Of a DNA stretch of 58,072 bases, positions 24,582-33,097 are shown one piece after another. The notes beneath the pieces are model-generated. The model was given only the letters and a program-made list of their open reading frames with translations. It was not told the origin of the DNA and did no database searches. The DNA is taken from contig CAAGKD010000125.1 of NCBI GenBank assembly GCA_900770335.1, positions 1 through 58,072 on the forward strand. Reading direction: 5' to 3'. This DNA is from an uncultured Sutterella sp. GTDB taxonomy: Bacteria; Pseudomonadota; Gammaproteobacteria; Burkholderiales; Burkholderiaceae_F. Numbering within the stretch: position 1 is the first letter of the stretch; each line of letters opens with the position of its first letter. The position numbers were made by a program, and so were the translations under genes.

Positions 24582-25883
24582 TCAGTCCTCGACGAAGGTC
24601 TCGAGCGCTTCGGCGACCGCTTCGTTCGAGACGCCCTCATTGAGTGTCACGGGGGCTTCGGCGAGCGCGGCGGCGCCCTCGCGCTTCAGGCGGCCGACCC
24701 AGGCGCCGGCGTCGCGGCCCGATTCGAATCCCGAGGAGAGGAGAAGCTCCTCGCCGGCGGGCGAGATCAGCTTGAAGTAGAAGCGCCCGTCCTTCTCGCG
24801 GTACTGCTTGAAGGCGGCCTTCGCCTTCTTCTCCGCCTTCGCCTTCTTCTCGTCGGCGAGCTCCGTGAAGCTCCTCAGGCCGACGGCGTGGCGCAGCTCG
24901 GCCATGAAGGGCGCGGAGATGGCGCGAGCCTTGCGGGCGCCCGCCTGCAGGATCTCCTCGAGCACGGCGGGATGCGCCATGAGGTCGTCGTAGCGGGCGC
25001 GCATCGGGCCGATCTCGGCGTCGATCTGGTCGGCGAGGCGCTTCTTCGCCTCGCCCCAACCGAGGCCGTCGCGCAGCTCGGCGCGGAAGGCCGTGCGCTC
25101 CTCAGGCGTCGCGAAGGCGTCGTAGATGACCGTGAGCGAGGTGCTGTCGGGATCCTTGGGCTCGCCCGGGGCGCGGCTGTCCGTGACGATGCGGCTGATC
25201 GCGGCGTCAAGCGCGGCGCGGCCGCCTTCGAAGAGCGGGATGACGTTGTTGTAGGACTTGCTCATCTTGCGCCCGTCGAGGCCCGGAAGAACCTCGATGG
25301 CGCTGCCGCCTGTCGCCTGCGGCATCACGAAGAAGGGGCGGCCGGGCGCGGCGTAGCGGTCGTTGAAGCGCGCGGCGGCGTCGCGGGCCATCTCGAGATG
25401 CTGGAGCTGGTCGTGGCCGACCGGAACCTCCTCGGCGTTGAACATGAGGATGTCCGCGGCCATCAGGACGGGGTAGGAGAACAGGCCCATCGACACGTCT
25501 GCGTCCGGATCTCGTCCGGCGGCCGTGGCGGCGTCGATGGCCGCCTTGTAGGCGTGGGCGCGGTTGAGCAGGCCCTTGCCCATGACGCAGTCGAACATCC
25601 AGCACAGGAGCGGGATCTCGGGAATGTCGCTCTGGCGGTAGAACGTCACGCGCTCCGGGTCGAGGCCGGCGGCAAGCCACGTCGCGGCGATCTGCATGCG
25701 GCTTCGCTCGATTCGGGCCGGATCCTGGCACTTGATGAGCGCATGGAGGTCCGCGAGGAAGAAGAAGCTCTCGACGTTGGGATTACGGCTGTCACGGATG
25801 GCCGGGCGGATGGCGCCCACGTAGTTGCCGATGTGCAGGGTGCCGGTCGTGTTGATGCCGGTGAGAACGCGTTTCTTGGTCAT
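24582..25883 (-). CDS. trpS: tryptophanyl-tRNA synthetase with C-terminal DUF1508-like extension
   Basis: Class I aminoacyl-tRNA synthetase. The HIGH motif is HIGN (17-20) and KMSKS is at 206-210. The core (1 to about 340) matches E. coli TrpRS (334 aa). A further 93 residues follow: a Lys/Ala-rich linker (about 342-360), then RFYFKLISPAGEELLLSS and a following helix (about 362-402) that resemble the YegP/DUF1508 fold. The role of this extension is unknown; tRNA binding is a reasonable guess. The gene lies 154 bp downstream of metK on the same strand with a GC-rich hairpin between them. Confidence 0.93.
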   Translation of the reverse strand: MTKKRVLTGINTTGTLHIGNYVGAIRPAIRDSRNPNVESFFFLADLHALIKCQDPARIERSRMQIAATWLAAGLDPERVTFYRQSDIPEIPLLCWMFDCVMGKGLLNRAHAYKAAIDAATAAGRDPDADVSMGLFSYPVLMAADILMFNAEEVPVGHDQLQHLEMARDAAARFNDRYAAPGRPFFVMPQATGGSAIEVLPGLDGRKMSKSYNNVIPLFEGGRAALDAAISRIVTDSRAPGEPKDPDSTSLTVIYDAFATPEERTAFRAELRDGLGWGEAKKRLADQIDAEIGPMRARYDDLMAHPAVLEEILQAGARKARAISAPFMAELRHAVGLRSFTELADEKKAKAEKKAKAAFKQYREKDGRFYFKLISPAGEELLLSSGFESGRDAGAWVGRLKREGAAALAEAPVTLNEGVSNEAVAEALETFVED

Positions 25884-25984
25884 GTTGGAGATGTTGAGAG
25901 ATCCGACGGGATGAGAGGAGGATGATACGGCCGAATGCGCGCCGGGCGGCGCCTTCGGTGAGGAAGGTCGCCGCCCGGGCGGAG

Positions 25985-26015
25985 GAGGCGGGCGCCCAGG
26001 TGGGCGCCCCGCCTC
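25985..26015 (-). terminator. possible hairpin terminator after metK
   Basis: GAGGCGGGGCGCCC pairs with GGGCGCCCGCCTC (minus strand) with one bulge, 23 bp after the metK stop. There is no T-run, so this may instead be an intercistronic structure between metK and trpS. Confidence 0.45.
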
Positions 26016-26037
26016 GGAGCGGATTGTCGGCTTGCGG

Positions 26038-27216
26038 TCAGAGGCCGGCGGCGGCCTTGAGGGCCTCGGCCTTGTCGGTGCGCTCCCACGTGAACTCCGG
26101 CTCCTCGCGGCCGAAGTGGCCGTAGGCGGCGGTCTTGGAGAAGATCGGACGGCGCAGGTCGAGCATCTGGATGATGCCGCGCGGACGCAGGTCGAAGTTG
26201 GCGAGGACGATCTCGGCGATTTTCTCGTCGGGGATCACGCCGGTGCCGTTCGTGAAGACGGTGATGTTCATCGGTTCGGCGACGCCGATCGCGTAGGCGA
26301 CCTGCACGAGGCAGGACTTGGCGAGGCCGGCGGCGACGACGTTCTTGGCGACGTAGCGGCAGGCGTAGGCGGCCGAGCGGTCGACCTTGGTCGCGTCCTT
26401 GCCCGAGAAGGCGCCGCCGCCGTGCGGGCAGTAGCCGCCGTACGTGTCGACGATGATCTTGCGGCCCGTGAGGCCGCAGTCGCCCTGCGGGCCGCCCACG
26501 ACGAAGCGGCCGGTCGGGTTGATGAGGAAGCGCGTGTCCTTGAGCCACTCGGCAGGGATGACCGGGCGGATGATGTTCTCGACGATGGCCTCGGTGAACT
26601 CGGGCTTCATGCGGTTGCCGTCGCTCATCTCCGGGGAGTGCTGCGAGGAGATCACGACCGTGTCGACGCCGACGGGCACGCCGTCGCGGTAGCGCATCGT
26701 GACCTGGCTCTTGGCGTCGGGGCGCAGGAAGGGCAGGACGCCGTTCTTGCGCACGATGCTCTGCTGCTCCATCAGACGGTGGGCGTAGTAGATCGGCGCG
26801 GGCATGAGCGTCGGGGTCTCGGTGCAGGCGAAGCCGAACATGAGGCCCTGGTCGCCGGCGCCGAGGTTGAGCTCGTCGTCCATGGCGTGGTCGACGCCCT
26901 GGGCGATGTCGCCCGACTGCTTGTCGTAGCCCACGAGCACGGAGCAGCCGCGATGGTCGATGCCGTACTCGGAGTTGTCGTAGCCGATGCGCTTGAGCAC
27001 GTCGCGCGAGAGGCCGATGTAGTCGACGTTCGCGTTGGTGGTGATTTCGCCCGCAAGGACCACGAGGCCCGTGGTGCAGAGCGTTTCAGCGGCGACGCGG
27101 CTCATCGGATCCTGCGCGAGGCAGGCGTCAAGCACGGCGTCGGAGATCTGGTCGGCGACCTTGTCGGGATGACCTTCGCTGACGGATTCGGATGTGAAGA
27201 GGTATTCGCTGGCCAT
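26038..27216 (-). CDS. metK: S-adenosylmethionine synthetase
   Basis: Makes SAM from methionine and ATP. From the ATG at 27216 the protein has 392 residues (E. coli 384). It contains SEGHPDKVADQISDA (12-26), the hexapeptide-like GAGDQG (about 120), and the P-loop-like GGGAFSGKDATKVDRSAAY (about 260). The ORF continues upstream in frame, but MASEYLFTSESVSEG is the natural N-terminus. It is divergent from the lpxL pair, a conserved arrangement in Burkholderiales. SAM from this enzyme feeds the several methyltransferases and radical-SAM enzymes of the window. Confidence 0.97.
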   Translation of the reverse strand: MASEYLFTSESVSEGHPDKVADQISDAVLDACLAQDPMSRVAAETLCTTGLVVLAGEITTNANVDYIGLSRDVLKRIGYDNSEYGIDHRGCSVLVGYDKQSGDIAQGVDHAMDDELNLGAGDQGLMFGFACTETPTLMPAPIYYAHRLMEQQSIVRKNGVLPFLRPDAKSQVTMRYRDGVPVGVDTVVISSQHSPEMSDGNRMKPEFTEAIVENIIRPVIPAEWLKDTRFLINPTGRFVVGGPQGDCGLTGRKIIVDTYGGYCPHGGGAFSGKDATKVDRSAAYACRYVAKNVVAAGLAKSCLVQVAYAIGVAEPMNITVFTNGTGVIPDEKIAEIVLANFDLRPRGIIQMLDLRRPIFSKTAAYGHFGREEPEFTWERTDKAEALKAAAGL

Positions 27217-27539
27217 GGCCAAGTTACTCCATTGGTTCAGAAGGAGAAGCGCTCTGCGCGTTGGTCTTGGTTCCAAGCGGGAGACGCTTTAGCGGCATTT
27301 CTTTGATTCGCCCCGCAAGTTGTCCTGTTAACTCGGCGAACGCGCGCAATGATACAGCAAGGATCGTTAACGGCATCTGACGCTTCGCGGGCATTTTCCG
27401 GCGCATCCGTTCGGTTTGCACGAACGGCTTTCCGGGGCGTTCCGGCTCGTCTGCGGCGGGACGGCGCAGAGCCGCGCCGGGGGCGCGGTAAAATCACGGA
27501 TCCTCCCTCAGAAAACCCATCTGGAATCCGCTTCTTCGC
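27217..27539. other. 323-bp divergent intergenic region metK|lpxL
   Basis: No gene is supported here. A TAAAAT element (27489-27494) lies 46 bp before the first acyltransferase start and may be its -10. On the minus strand TATCAT (27354-27349) is a possible -10 for metK, giving a leader of about 130 nt. I looked for SAM- or SAH-binding riboswitch patterns in that leader and found no convincing match. Confidence 0.5.
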
Positions 27540-28412
27540 ATGAATTGGCTTCTCAAGCTTGTCGCCAGGCTGCCGCTCGGCTTCCTGCAGCTCTTCGGCG
27601 CCGCCGTGGGGGAGATCACCTTCTGGGCGGCTCCGGGCTATCGGCGCCGCACGCGCGAGAACATGCGCGCGGCGGGATACTCCGAGCGAGAGATCTACGC
27701 CCGGGTGGGCCGCAACGCCGGCCGCCAGGCGATGGAGAGCATCTGGGTCTGGTATCGCCCGGCGCAGACCGTGCTCGGGCGCGTCGAGGCGACGCCCGAG
27801 GCGGAGCGCATCATCGGCGAGGCCATGCGAAGCGGCCGGCCGGTCGTCTTCATGACGCCGCACGTCGGGTGCTTCGAGGTGCTGCCCGTCTGGCTCGCCG
27901 GGACGTTCTTTCGCGAGACGGGCAGGCGAATCACGGTGCTTTACCGCCCGCCCAAGAAGAAAATCATCCGCGCGGTCGTCGGCGAGGCGCGTCAGGCGCC
28001 CGGCATCGAGGCCGTTCCGACGGACCTCGCGGGCGTGAAGAAGGTGATCCGCAACCTCAGGGCCGGCCACACCTTCGGCGCGTTGCCCGATCAGGTGCCC
28101 TCGCACGGCGACGGCGTCTGGGCGGACTTCTTCGGGCGTCCGGCCTACACGATGACGTTGCCCGTGCGCGTCGCCCGGCAGTTCGACGCCGTGCGCATCT
28201 TCGCCTGGGGCGTGCGCACCAGGAACGGCTGGAAGGTGGACGCGGCGCTTTGGGACGAGCCCCTCACGGGGGATCTCCGCAAGGACGCCGCGGGGATGAA
28301 CCGCATGATCGAGAGCGTCATCCGGCGCATTCCGGACCAGTACGCGTGGAGCTACAACCGATACAAGCGACCGCGCGGGGCGCCCCCGCCCGAGGCGCAG
28401 GGAGGGCAGTGA
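27540..28412 (+). CDS. lipid A-type lysophospholipid acyltransferase 1 (LpxL/HtrB family)
   Basis: Inner-membrane enzyme transferring a secondary acyl chain to lipid A precursor. The 290 residues have an N-terminal hydrophobic anchor (about 8-32), the catalytic HX4E motif HVGCFE (about 107-112), and the family ending PDQYAWSYNRYKRP (about 265-278). It is the first of two tandem homologues and overlaps the next start by one base (TGATG). The pair precedes dapF, as in other Burkholderiales. Which acyl chain or position each enzyme uses cannot be told from the sequence. Confidence 0.9.
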   Translation: MNWLLKLVARLPLGFLQLFGAAVGEITFWAAPGYRRRTRENMRAAGYSEREIYARVGRNAGRQAMESIWVWYRPAQTVLGRVEATPEAERIIGEAMRSGRPVVFMTPHVGCFEVLPVWLAGTFFRETGRRITVLYRPPKKKIIRAVVGEARQAPGIEAVPTDLAGVKKVIRNLRAGHTFGALPDQVPSHGDGVWADFFGRPAYTMTLPVRVARQFDAVRIFAWGVRTRNGWKVDAALWDEPLTGDLRKDAAGMNRMIESVIRRIPDQYAWSYNRYKRPRGAPPPEAQGGQ

Positions 28413-29296
28413 TGTCATTCAACGAGGCCTGCTCGCGGGTCTGGGTCCGCATCGTCCGTTCGTTCCGGCATCTTCCGATGCCCGCGCGCCGGGCGATGGC
28501 CCGGTGCGCCGCGGCCGTCTTCTGGGTCGCGATTCCGAAGCGCCGGCATGTGACGCTCACGAACCTGAGGCTCTGCTTTCCGGAGCTCTCCGAGAGCGAG
28601 CGCGTGCGGATCGCGCGGAGCCTGTACATCCGGCTCGCGCGCGCGGCGATCGACCACGGCACGCTCTGGACCGGGAGCGCCGAGGAGATCCGCTCCCTCG
28701 TGCGCTTCACCGGGCTCGAGCACCTTCTCGATCCCGCGAACCGTCCGATCATCGTCGTCTCGCCCCACTTCGTGGGCCTTGACGCGGCCGGAATCGCCCT
28801 CAACACCTACGTGCGCGGCGTCTCGCTCTACCAGCGACAGAAGAACCCCGTCTGGGACAAGGCGCTCCTTGAGGGGCGGCTGAGGTTCAGCAATCCGGTC
28901 CTCATCGCCAAGAGCGGGGACAACGACCTGCGCGCCGTCATGAAGTCGATGCGCGAGGGCCTGCCCTTTTACTATCTTCCCGACATGGACCACGGGCGGC
29001 GCAACTCCATCTTCGCGCCCTTCTTCGGCGTGAGCGCCGCGACCATCCCGATGGTCTCCCGGCTCGCGCGCGTGACGCGCGCGAAGGTCATATGGTGCAT
29101 CGCCACGATGACCGAGTCGGGCTACAGCGTCGAGCTCTCCGCCCCCTTCGAGAACTTTCCGACGAGCGACCCGGAGGCGGACACGCGCCGCCTCAACGAG
29201 GAGCTCGAGCGCTACATCCGTCGGCATCCGGACCAGTACTTCTGGGTCCACCGGCGCTTCAAGACCCGTCCCGAGGGCGAGCCCTCGGTCTATTGA
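28412..29296 (+). CDS. lipid A-type lysophospholipid acyltransferase 2 (LpxL/LpxM family)
   Basis: The 294-residue second homologue starts at the ATG overlapping the previous stop. The catalytic motif reads HFVGLD, an HX4D form accepted in this family (LpxL itself is HX4D/E). PDMDHGRRNSIFAPFFG matches the conserved block that positions the acceptor. The usual C-terminal YNRYK is replaced by VHRRFK after PDQYFW, a variant seen in the second gene of such pairs. Tandem duplication suggests two sequential late acylations. It is translationally coupled to the first gene and 6 bp from dapF. Confidence 0.88.
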   Translation: MSFNEACSRVWVRIVRSFRHLPMPARRAMARCAAAVFWVAIPKRRHVTLTNLRLCFPELSESERVRIARSLYIRLARAAIDHGTLWTGSAEEIRSLVRFTGLEHLLDPANRPIIVVSPHFVGLDAAGIALNTYVRGVSLYQRQKNPVWDKALLEGRLRFSNPVLIAKSGDNDLRAVMKSMREGLPFYYLPDMDHGRRNSIFAPFFGVSAATIPMVSRLARVTRAKVIWCIATMTESGYSVELSAPFENFPTSDPEADTRRLNEELERYIRRHPDQYFWVHRRFKTRPEGEPSVY

Positions 29297-29302
29297 GCAC
29301 TT

Positions 29303-30154
29303 ATGAAGCTTTCATTCACCAAGATGCAGGGCGCGGGGAACGACTTCGTCGTCCTTGACGCCGTCGCCGAGCCCGTCACGCTCACGCCCGATCTCGTCCG
29401 CCGTCTCGCCGACCGGCGCTTCGGAATCGGCGCCGACCAGCTCCTGCTCCTCGATCCCCCCGACGCTCCGGGCGAGCCGTTGCGCTACCGGATCTTCAAC
29501 AGCGACGGCGGCGAGGTCGAGCAGTGCGGCAACGGCGCGCGCTGCATCGGCCGCTTCGCGCTCGAGCGCGGCTACGCCTCGGGCGACGCCATTCCGTTCC
29601 AGACCATGAAGGGGCGCATCTGCGTGCGCCGCGAATCCGACGGCCGCATGGTCGCCGACATGGGCGAGCCGCGCTTCGCCGCCGAGGCCGTTCCGTTCGT
29701 CCCCGACGGACTCGAATGCCGCGAGGAGGGCGAGGCCGGGGTCTATGCGATCGACTGCGCAGGCGAGCGGATCGAGTTCTCCGTCACGAGCATGGGCAAC
29801 CCCCACGCCACGATCTTCGTCGAGGACGTAGACCGCACGCCGGTCGAAGTGATCGGGCCCTTCCTGCAGCGCGCGAAGTGCTTCCCCGAGAGCGTCAACG
29901 TGGGCTTCGTGGAGCGCCGCGGCGCCGTGGCCGCCCGCATCCGCGTCTGGGAGCGCGGCCCGGGCGAGACGCTCGCCTGCGGCACCGGAACGAGCGCCGC
30001 GATGGCCGCCGGCCGCATGCGCGGGCTCTTCGGCGATCGCGTGGAGTTCGAGGCCCGCGGCGGCGCGCTCGCCTGCGAATGGAGGGGGCCGGGCTCGAGC
30101 CTCAGCCTCATCGGCCCGGCCGAGGTGGTCTTCACCGGAACCATTGAAATCTGA
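29303..30154 (+). CDS. dapF: diaminopimelate epimerase
   Basis: Interconverts LL- and meso-diaminopimelate for lysine and peptidoglycan. The 283 residues carry the two catalytic cysteines of this cofactor-independent racemase: C75 in EQCGNGARC and C226 in LACGTGTSA. The N-terminus KMQGAGNDFVVLD is diagnostic. It begins 6 bp after the second acyltransferase, so the three genes probably form one envelope-biogenesis operon, with rlmI 18 bp further on. Confidence 0.97.
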   Translation: MKLSFTKMQGAGNDFVVLDAVAEPVTLTPDLVRRLADRRFGIGADQLLLLDPPDAPGEPLRYRIFNSDGGEVEQCGNGARCIGRFALERGYASGDAIPFQTMKGRICVRRESDGRMVADMGEPRFAAEAVPFVPDGLECREEGEAGVYAIDCAGERIEFSVTSMGNPHATIFVEDVDRTPVEVIGPFLQRAKCFPESVNVGFVERRGAVAARIRVWERGPGETLACGTGTSAAMAAGRMRGLFGDRVEFEARGGALACEWRGPGSSLSLIGPAEVVFTGTIEI

Positions 30155-30172
30155 ATTCCATAGGAAACATGC

Positions 30173-31378
30173 ATGTCTGCCATCATTCTCAAGAAAGGCA
30201 AGGAGAAGTCGCTCCTGCGCCGCCATCCCTGGGTCTACGACACCGCCGTCGCGCGCGTCGAGGGCAAGCCCCTTGCGGGCGACACGGTCCGCGTGCTCGC
30301 CCATGACGGACGGTTTCTCGCCTGGGCGGCCTATTCGCCCGCCTCGACGCTGCGCTCCCGTTGCTGGGCCTGGCGCGAGGACGAGGTCATCGACGACGCC
30401 TGGTTCGAGCGCAAGGTGCGCGAGGCCGTCGCGGCGCGCGCGCCCCTGAAGAGCCGCACGAGCGCGATCCGCATCCTCTTCGGCGAGGCCGACGGGCTGC
30501 CCGGGCTCATCGCCGACCAGTACGGCGACTGGGTCGTCACGCAGTTCCAGTCCGCAGGCGTCGAGGCGCATCGCGAGCTCCTCGGGCGCCTCCTGATGGA
30601 GGCGACGGGCGCCAGGGGCGTCTACGACCGCTCCGACGCGGCCACGCGCCGCCGCGAGGGCCTTGAGGTCCGCTCGGAGCTTCTCGCCGGCGAGGAGCCT
30701 CCCGCGGTGATCGAGGTCGAGGAGGACGGCGTGCGCTACGGCGTCGACGTGCGCGTCGGGCACAAGACGGGCTTTTACGTTGACCAGCGCGAGAGCCGGC
30801 TCGCCGCGCAGCGCGCCGCCGAAGAGTTCCGGCGCATCCACGGGCGCGGCCTGCGCGCGCTCAACTGCTTCTGCTACACGGGCGGCTTTTCGCTTGCGCT
30901 CCTCAAGGGCGGCGCCGATGAGGTCGTCTCCGTGGACTCCTCCGAGGAGGCGCTCGCGATGGCGCGCGCCAACGTCGAGCGCAACGACTTCGCGGGCCGC
31001 GCCGAGTGGCTCTGCGAGGACGTCTTCGCCTGCCTGCGCCGCCTGCGCGACGCGGGCGAGCATTTCGACCTCGTGATCCTTGACCCGCCCAAGTTCGCAT
31101 CGAGCCACTATCATGTCGATCGCGCCGCAAGGGCCTACAAGGACATCAATCTCAACGGCTTGAAGCTGCTTGAGGCGGGCGGAGAGCTCTTCACCTTCTC
31201 GTGCTCGGGCGCGGTTGACGTGGACCTCTTCCAGAAGATCATCGCCGGCGCGGTGATCGACTCCGGGCTCAACGCCTGGGCGGTCGGGCGCTTCGGCGCC
31301 GGCGCGGACCATCCGCTGCTGATGACCTGCCCCGAGGGCGAGTATCTGAAGGGCATGCGCCTCGAGGTCCGTCCCTGA
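30173..31378 (+). CDS. rlmI: 23S rRNA (cytosine-1962-C5)-methyltransferase RlmI
   Basis: SAM-dependent m5C methyltransferase. The 401 residues match E. coli RlmI (396 aa). An N-terminal PUA domain begins KKGKEKSLLRRHPWVYDTAV (about 7-26). The central linker includes GHKTGFYVDQRESR (about 195-208). The Rossmann domain has NCFCYTGGFSLALL (about 227-240) and the catalytic motif ILDPPKFAS (about 300-308). A late cysteine in TFSCSG is the probable nucleophile. It is the last gene of the acyltransferase-dapF run; a GC-rich hairpin (about 31414-31446) follows. Confidence 0.94.
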   Translation: MSAIILKKGKEKSLLRRHPWVYDTAVARVEGKPLAGDTVRVLAHDGRFLAWAAYSPASTLRSRCWAWREDEVIDDAWFERKVREAVAARAPLKSRTSAIRILFGEADGLPGLIADQYGDWVVTQFQSAGVEAHRELLGRLLMEATGARGVYDRSDAATRRREGLEVRSELLAGEEPPAVIEVEEDGVRYGVDVRVGHKTGFYVDQRESRLAAQRAAEEFRRIHGRGLRALNCFCYTGGFSLALLKGGADEVVSVDSSEEALAMARANVERNDFAGRAEWLCEDVFACLRRLRDAGEHFDLVILDPPKFASSHYHVDRAARAYKDINLNGLKLLEAGGELFTFSCSGAVDVDLFQKIIAGAVIDSGLNAWAVGRFGAGADHPLLMTCPEGEYLKGMRLEVRP

Positions 31379-31467
31379 GCGCCGATGCGCACGGGACGCC
31401 CCCGAGGCGTCGGATCGGCCCGCTCCGCGCAGGGCGCGGCGGGCCGGATTCAATGGAGGAATGAAAA

Positions 31468-32463
31468 ATGGTGGTTGAAGAACCGCAGGAACCGGAGATC
31501 CCCGTGACCATCCTCACGGGATTCCTCGGAGCGGGCAAGACGACGCTTCTCAACAGGATTCTCAAGGAGAATCACAACTACCGGATCGCGATCATCGAGA
31601 ACGAGTTCGGGCCGGAGAACGTCGACAACGACCTCATCGTCACCGAGCACAAGGAGCAGGTCGTCTCGATGAGCAACGGCTGCGTGTGCTGCACGATCCG
31701 CGGGGACCTCTCGCGCGTGCTCACGGACCTGCGCCTCAGGCGCGATCGCGGCGAGATCGTCTTTGACTACGTCGTGCTCGAAACCTCCGGCGTCGCCAAT
31801 CCCGGTCCGGTCGCGCAGACCTTCTTCATGGACGACGCGGTCGCGCCCTTCTTCCGGCTTGACGGCGTCGTCGCGGTCGTCGACGCCAAGTACGGCTCGA
31901 AGACCCTCGACGAGGAGCCCAACGCCCGCGACCAGGTGGGCTTCGCCGATCGCATCCTCGTCTCGAAGGCCGACCTCGTGACCAAGGAGGAGCTCGAGGC
32001 GCTCGAGGCGCGCCTGCGCGCCATGAACGCGCGCGCGCCGATGCGCGAGGTGAACATGGGCGACTGCCCGGTCGACGTCGTGCTCAACATCGAGGGCTTC
32101 AACATGAACGACGTCCTCGACGTCGATCCGAAGTTCCTCAACGACGACCATCACCTGCATCACCACGACGACGACATCCACACGTTCGTCTTCGAGTCGG
32201 AGCGCCCGTTCGATCCGCGCAAGCTCGAGCGCTACATCATGTCGCTCACGAGCGTGTACGGTCCGGACCTGCTGCGCTACAAGGGAATCCTGAGCTTCAC
32301 CGGGGTCGACCGCCGCGTGGTCTTCCAGGGCGTGCACATGCTCGCGAGCTCGGACGTCCTTGAGCCCTGGGGCGACCGCAAGCCCTTCTCGAAGATCGTC
32401 TTCATCGGGCGCAATCTTCCCGAAGAGGCGATCTCCAAGGGGCTTGAGACCTGCCTCGCCTGA
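31468..32463 (+). CDS. COG0523-family GTPase metallochaperone (CobW/YjiA/ZNG1 type)
   Basis: G3E-family GTPase thought to deliver zinc or another metal to client proteins. The 331 residues show Walker A GFLGAGKTTLLN (18-29), the metal-binding CxCC motif in NGCVCCTIRGD (C72, C74, C75), and a G4-type SKAD segment. A histidine/aspartate-rich insert DDHHLHHHDDD (about 227-237) is typical of zinc-handling members. The CobW C-terminal domain follows. GGAGG precedes the ATG. It sits directly upstream of dksA, a neighbour often linked to zinc homeostasis. Cobalt/cobalamin involvement cannot be excluded, but no cobalamin genes are near. Confidence 0.88.
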   Translation: MVVEEPQEPEIPVTILTGFLGAGKTTLLNRILKENHNYRIAIIENEFGPENVDNDLIVTEHKEQVVSMSNGCVCCTIRGDLSRVLTDLRLRRDRGEIVFDYVVLETSGVANPGPVAQTFFMDDAVAPFFRLDGVVAVVDAKYGSKTLDEEPNARDQVGFADRILVSKADLVTKEELEALEARLRAMNARAPMREVNMGDCPVDVVLNIEGFNMNDVLDVDPKFLNDDHHLHHHDDDIHTFVFESERPFDPRKLERYIMSLTSVYGPDLLRYKGILSFTGVDRRVVFQGVHMLASSDVLEPWGDRKPFSKIVFIGRNLPEEAISKGLETCLA

Positions 32464-32489
32464 CGCGCGGGCCGCAGGGAATTCTTTGC

Positions 32490-32531
32490 AAAATCGCCCG
32501 CTCCGCTTCAGTGGCGGAGGCGGGCGATTTT
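32490..32531 (+). terminator. terminator after the COG0523 GTPase gene
   Basis: AAAATCGCCCGCTCCGC pairs with GCGGAGGCGGGCGATTTT with one bulged G. The adenine arm and thymine arm form an A/U-rich base typical of a rho-independent terminator. It separates the GTPase from dksA. TATAAA at 32535-32540, just after it, may be the -10 of the dksA promoter, but no -35 is recognisable. Confidence 0.82.
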
Positions 32532-32557
32532 CGGTATAAAGCACAACTGCTCGATCA

Positions 32558-32651
32558 GCGCCCCCTCCTTTGGGAGGGTGCTCCGCGTCCCTTGCGGAGT
32601 GCGGGCGCCACTCGGGAGGCGGAAGCCTCCCCACCGCGGAAGAGCTCCGCG
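32558..32651 (+). promoter_or_regulatory. multi-hairpin structured leader of dksA
   Basis: Four consecutive hairpins can be drawn: 32563-32578 (CCCTCC/GGAGGG, TTTG loop), 32581-32599 (CTCCGC/GCGGAG), 32614-32631 (GGGAGGC/GCCTCCC, GGAA loop) and 32635-32651 (CGCGGA/TCCGCG). A further helix, GCGCCC 32558-32563 with GGGCGC 32603-32608, would close the first two into a three-way junction. GAGTG (32597-32601) can alternatively pair with CACTC (32609-32613), which competes with the second hairpin. The element ends 25 nt before the dksA start. It may be a regulatory leader or a copy of an intergenic repeat; I see only one copy in this window. Confidence 0.55.
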
Positions 32652-32675
32652 CACGCAAAAGGAATGGAATAGAAG

Positions 32676-33095
32676 ATGGCCGCCAAGAAGGTAATCACTG
32701 CGGAAGAGATTCTCAGCATGTCGGAAGACGACTACATGAACGAGGAGCAGCTTGAGTTCTTCCGTCACCGCCTCTCGGAGATGGAGCGCCAGCTGCGCGC
32801 CAACGCCGATCAGACGACGGTCAACCTCCGCGAGACGACGGTCGTGCCCGACCCGGCCGACCGTGCGACGATCGAGGAGGAGCACGCGCTTGAGCTGCGC
32901 ACGCGCGACCGCGAGCGCAAGCTCCTCAAGAAGGTCCAGGCCGCTCTCAAGCGCATCGAGGACGGCGAGTACGGCTACTGCGAGGAGACGGGCGATCCCA
33001 TCGGCGTGGCCCGCCTGATGGCCCGCCCGACGGCCACGCTCTCGCTCGAGGCGCAGCAGCGCCGCGAGCTCAAGCAGAAGATGTACGGGGACTGA
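32676..33095 (+). CDS. dksA: RNA polymerase-binding transcription factor DksA (single-cysteine form)
   Basis: Binds the RNA polymerase secondary channel and acts with ppGpp to retune transcription during starvation. The 139 residues show the long coiled coil (about 24-95) with tip motif DPADRA (59-64), matching the essential DxxDxA. The globular domain has YCEETGDPIGVARLMARPTATLSLEAQ (about 101-127, described by key residues): of the four zinc cysteines of E. coli DksA only C102 remains, the others being T105, S123 and A126. The protein should fold without zinc, as in other beta- and alpha-proteobacterial DksA. It is preceded by a strongly structured leader and by a putative zinc-chaperone gene. 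Confidence 0.95.
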   Translation: MAAKKVITAEEILSMSEDDYMNEEQLEFFRHRLSEMERQLRANADQTTVNLRETTVVPDPADRATIEEEHALELRTRDRERKLLKKVQAALKRIEDGEYGYCEETGDPIGVARLMARPTATLSLEAQQRRELKQKMYGD

Positions 33096-33097
33096 TC

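Noticed and set aside
21524..24640. Slt as a protein of over 1,000 residues starting at 24640
   Set aside because: The first part would run antisense through the cyclo-ligase gene, and the signal peptide begins at the ATG at 23821.
27217..27360. Possible SAM-sensing riboswitch in the metK leader
   Set aside because: I compared the leader by eye with SAM-II, SAM-III and SAH riboswitch patterns and found no matching core pairing or conserved bases.
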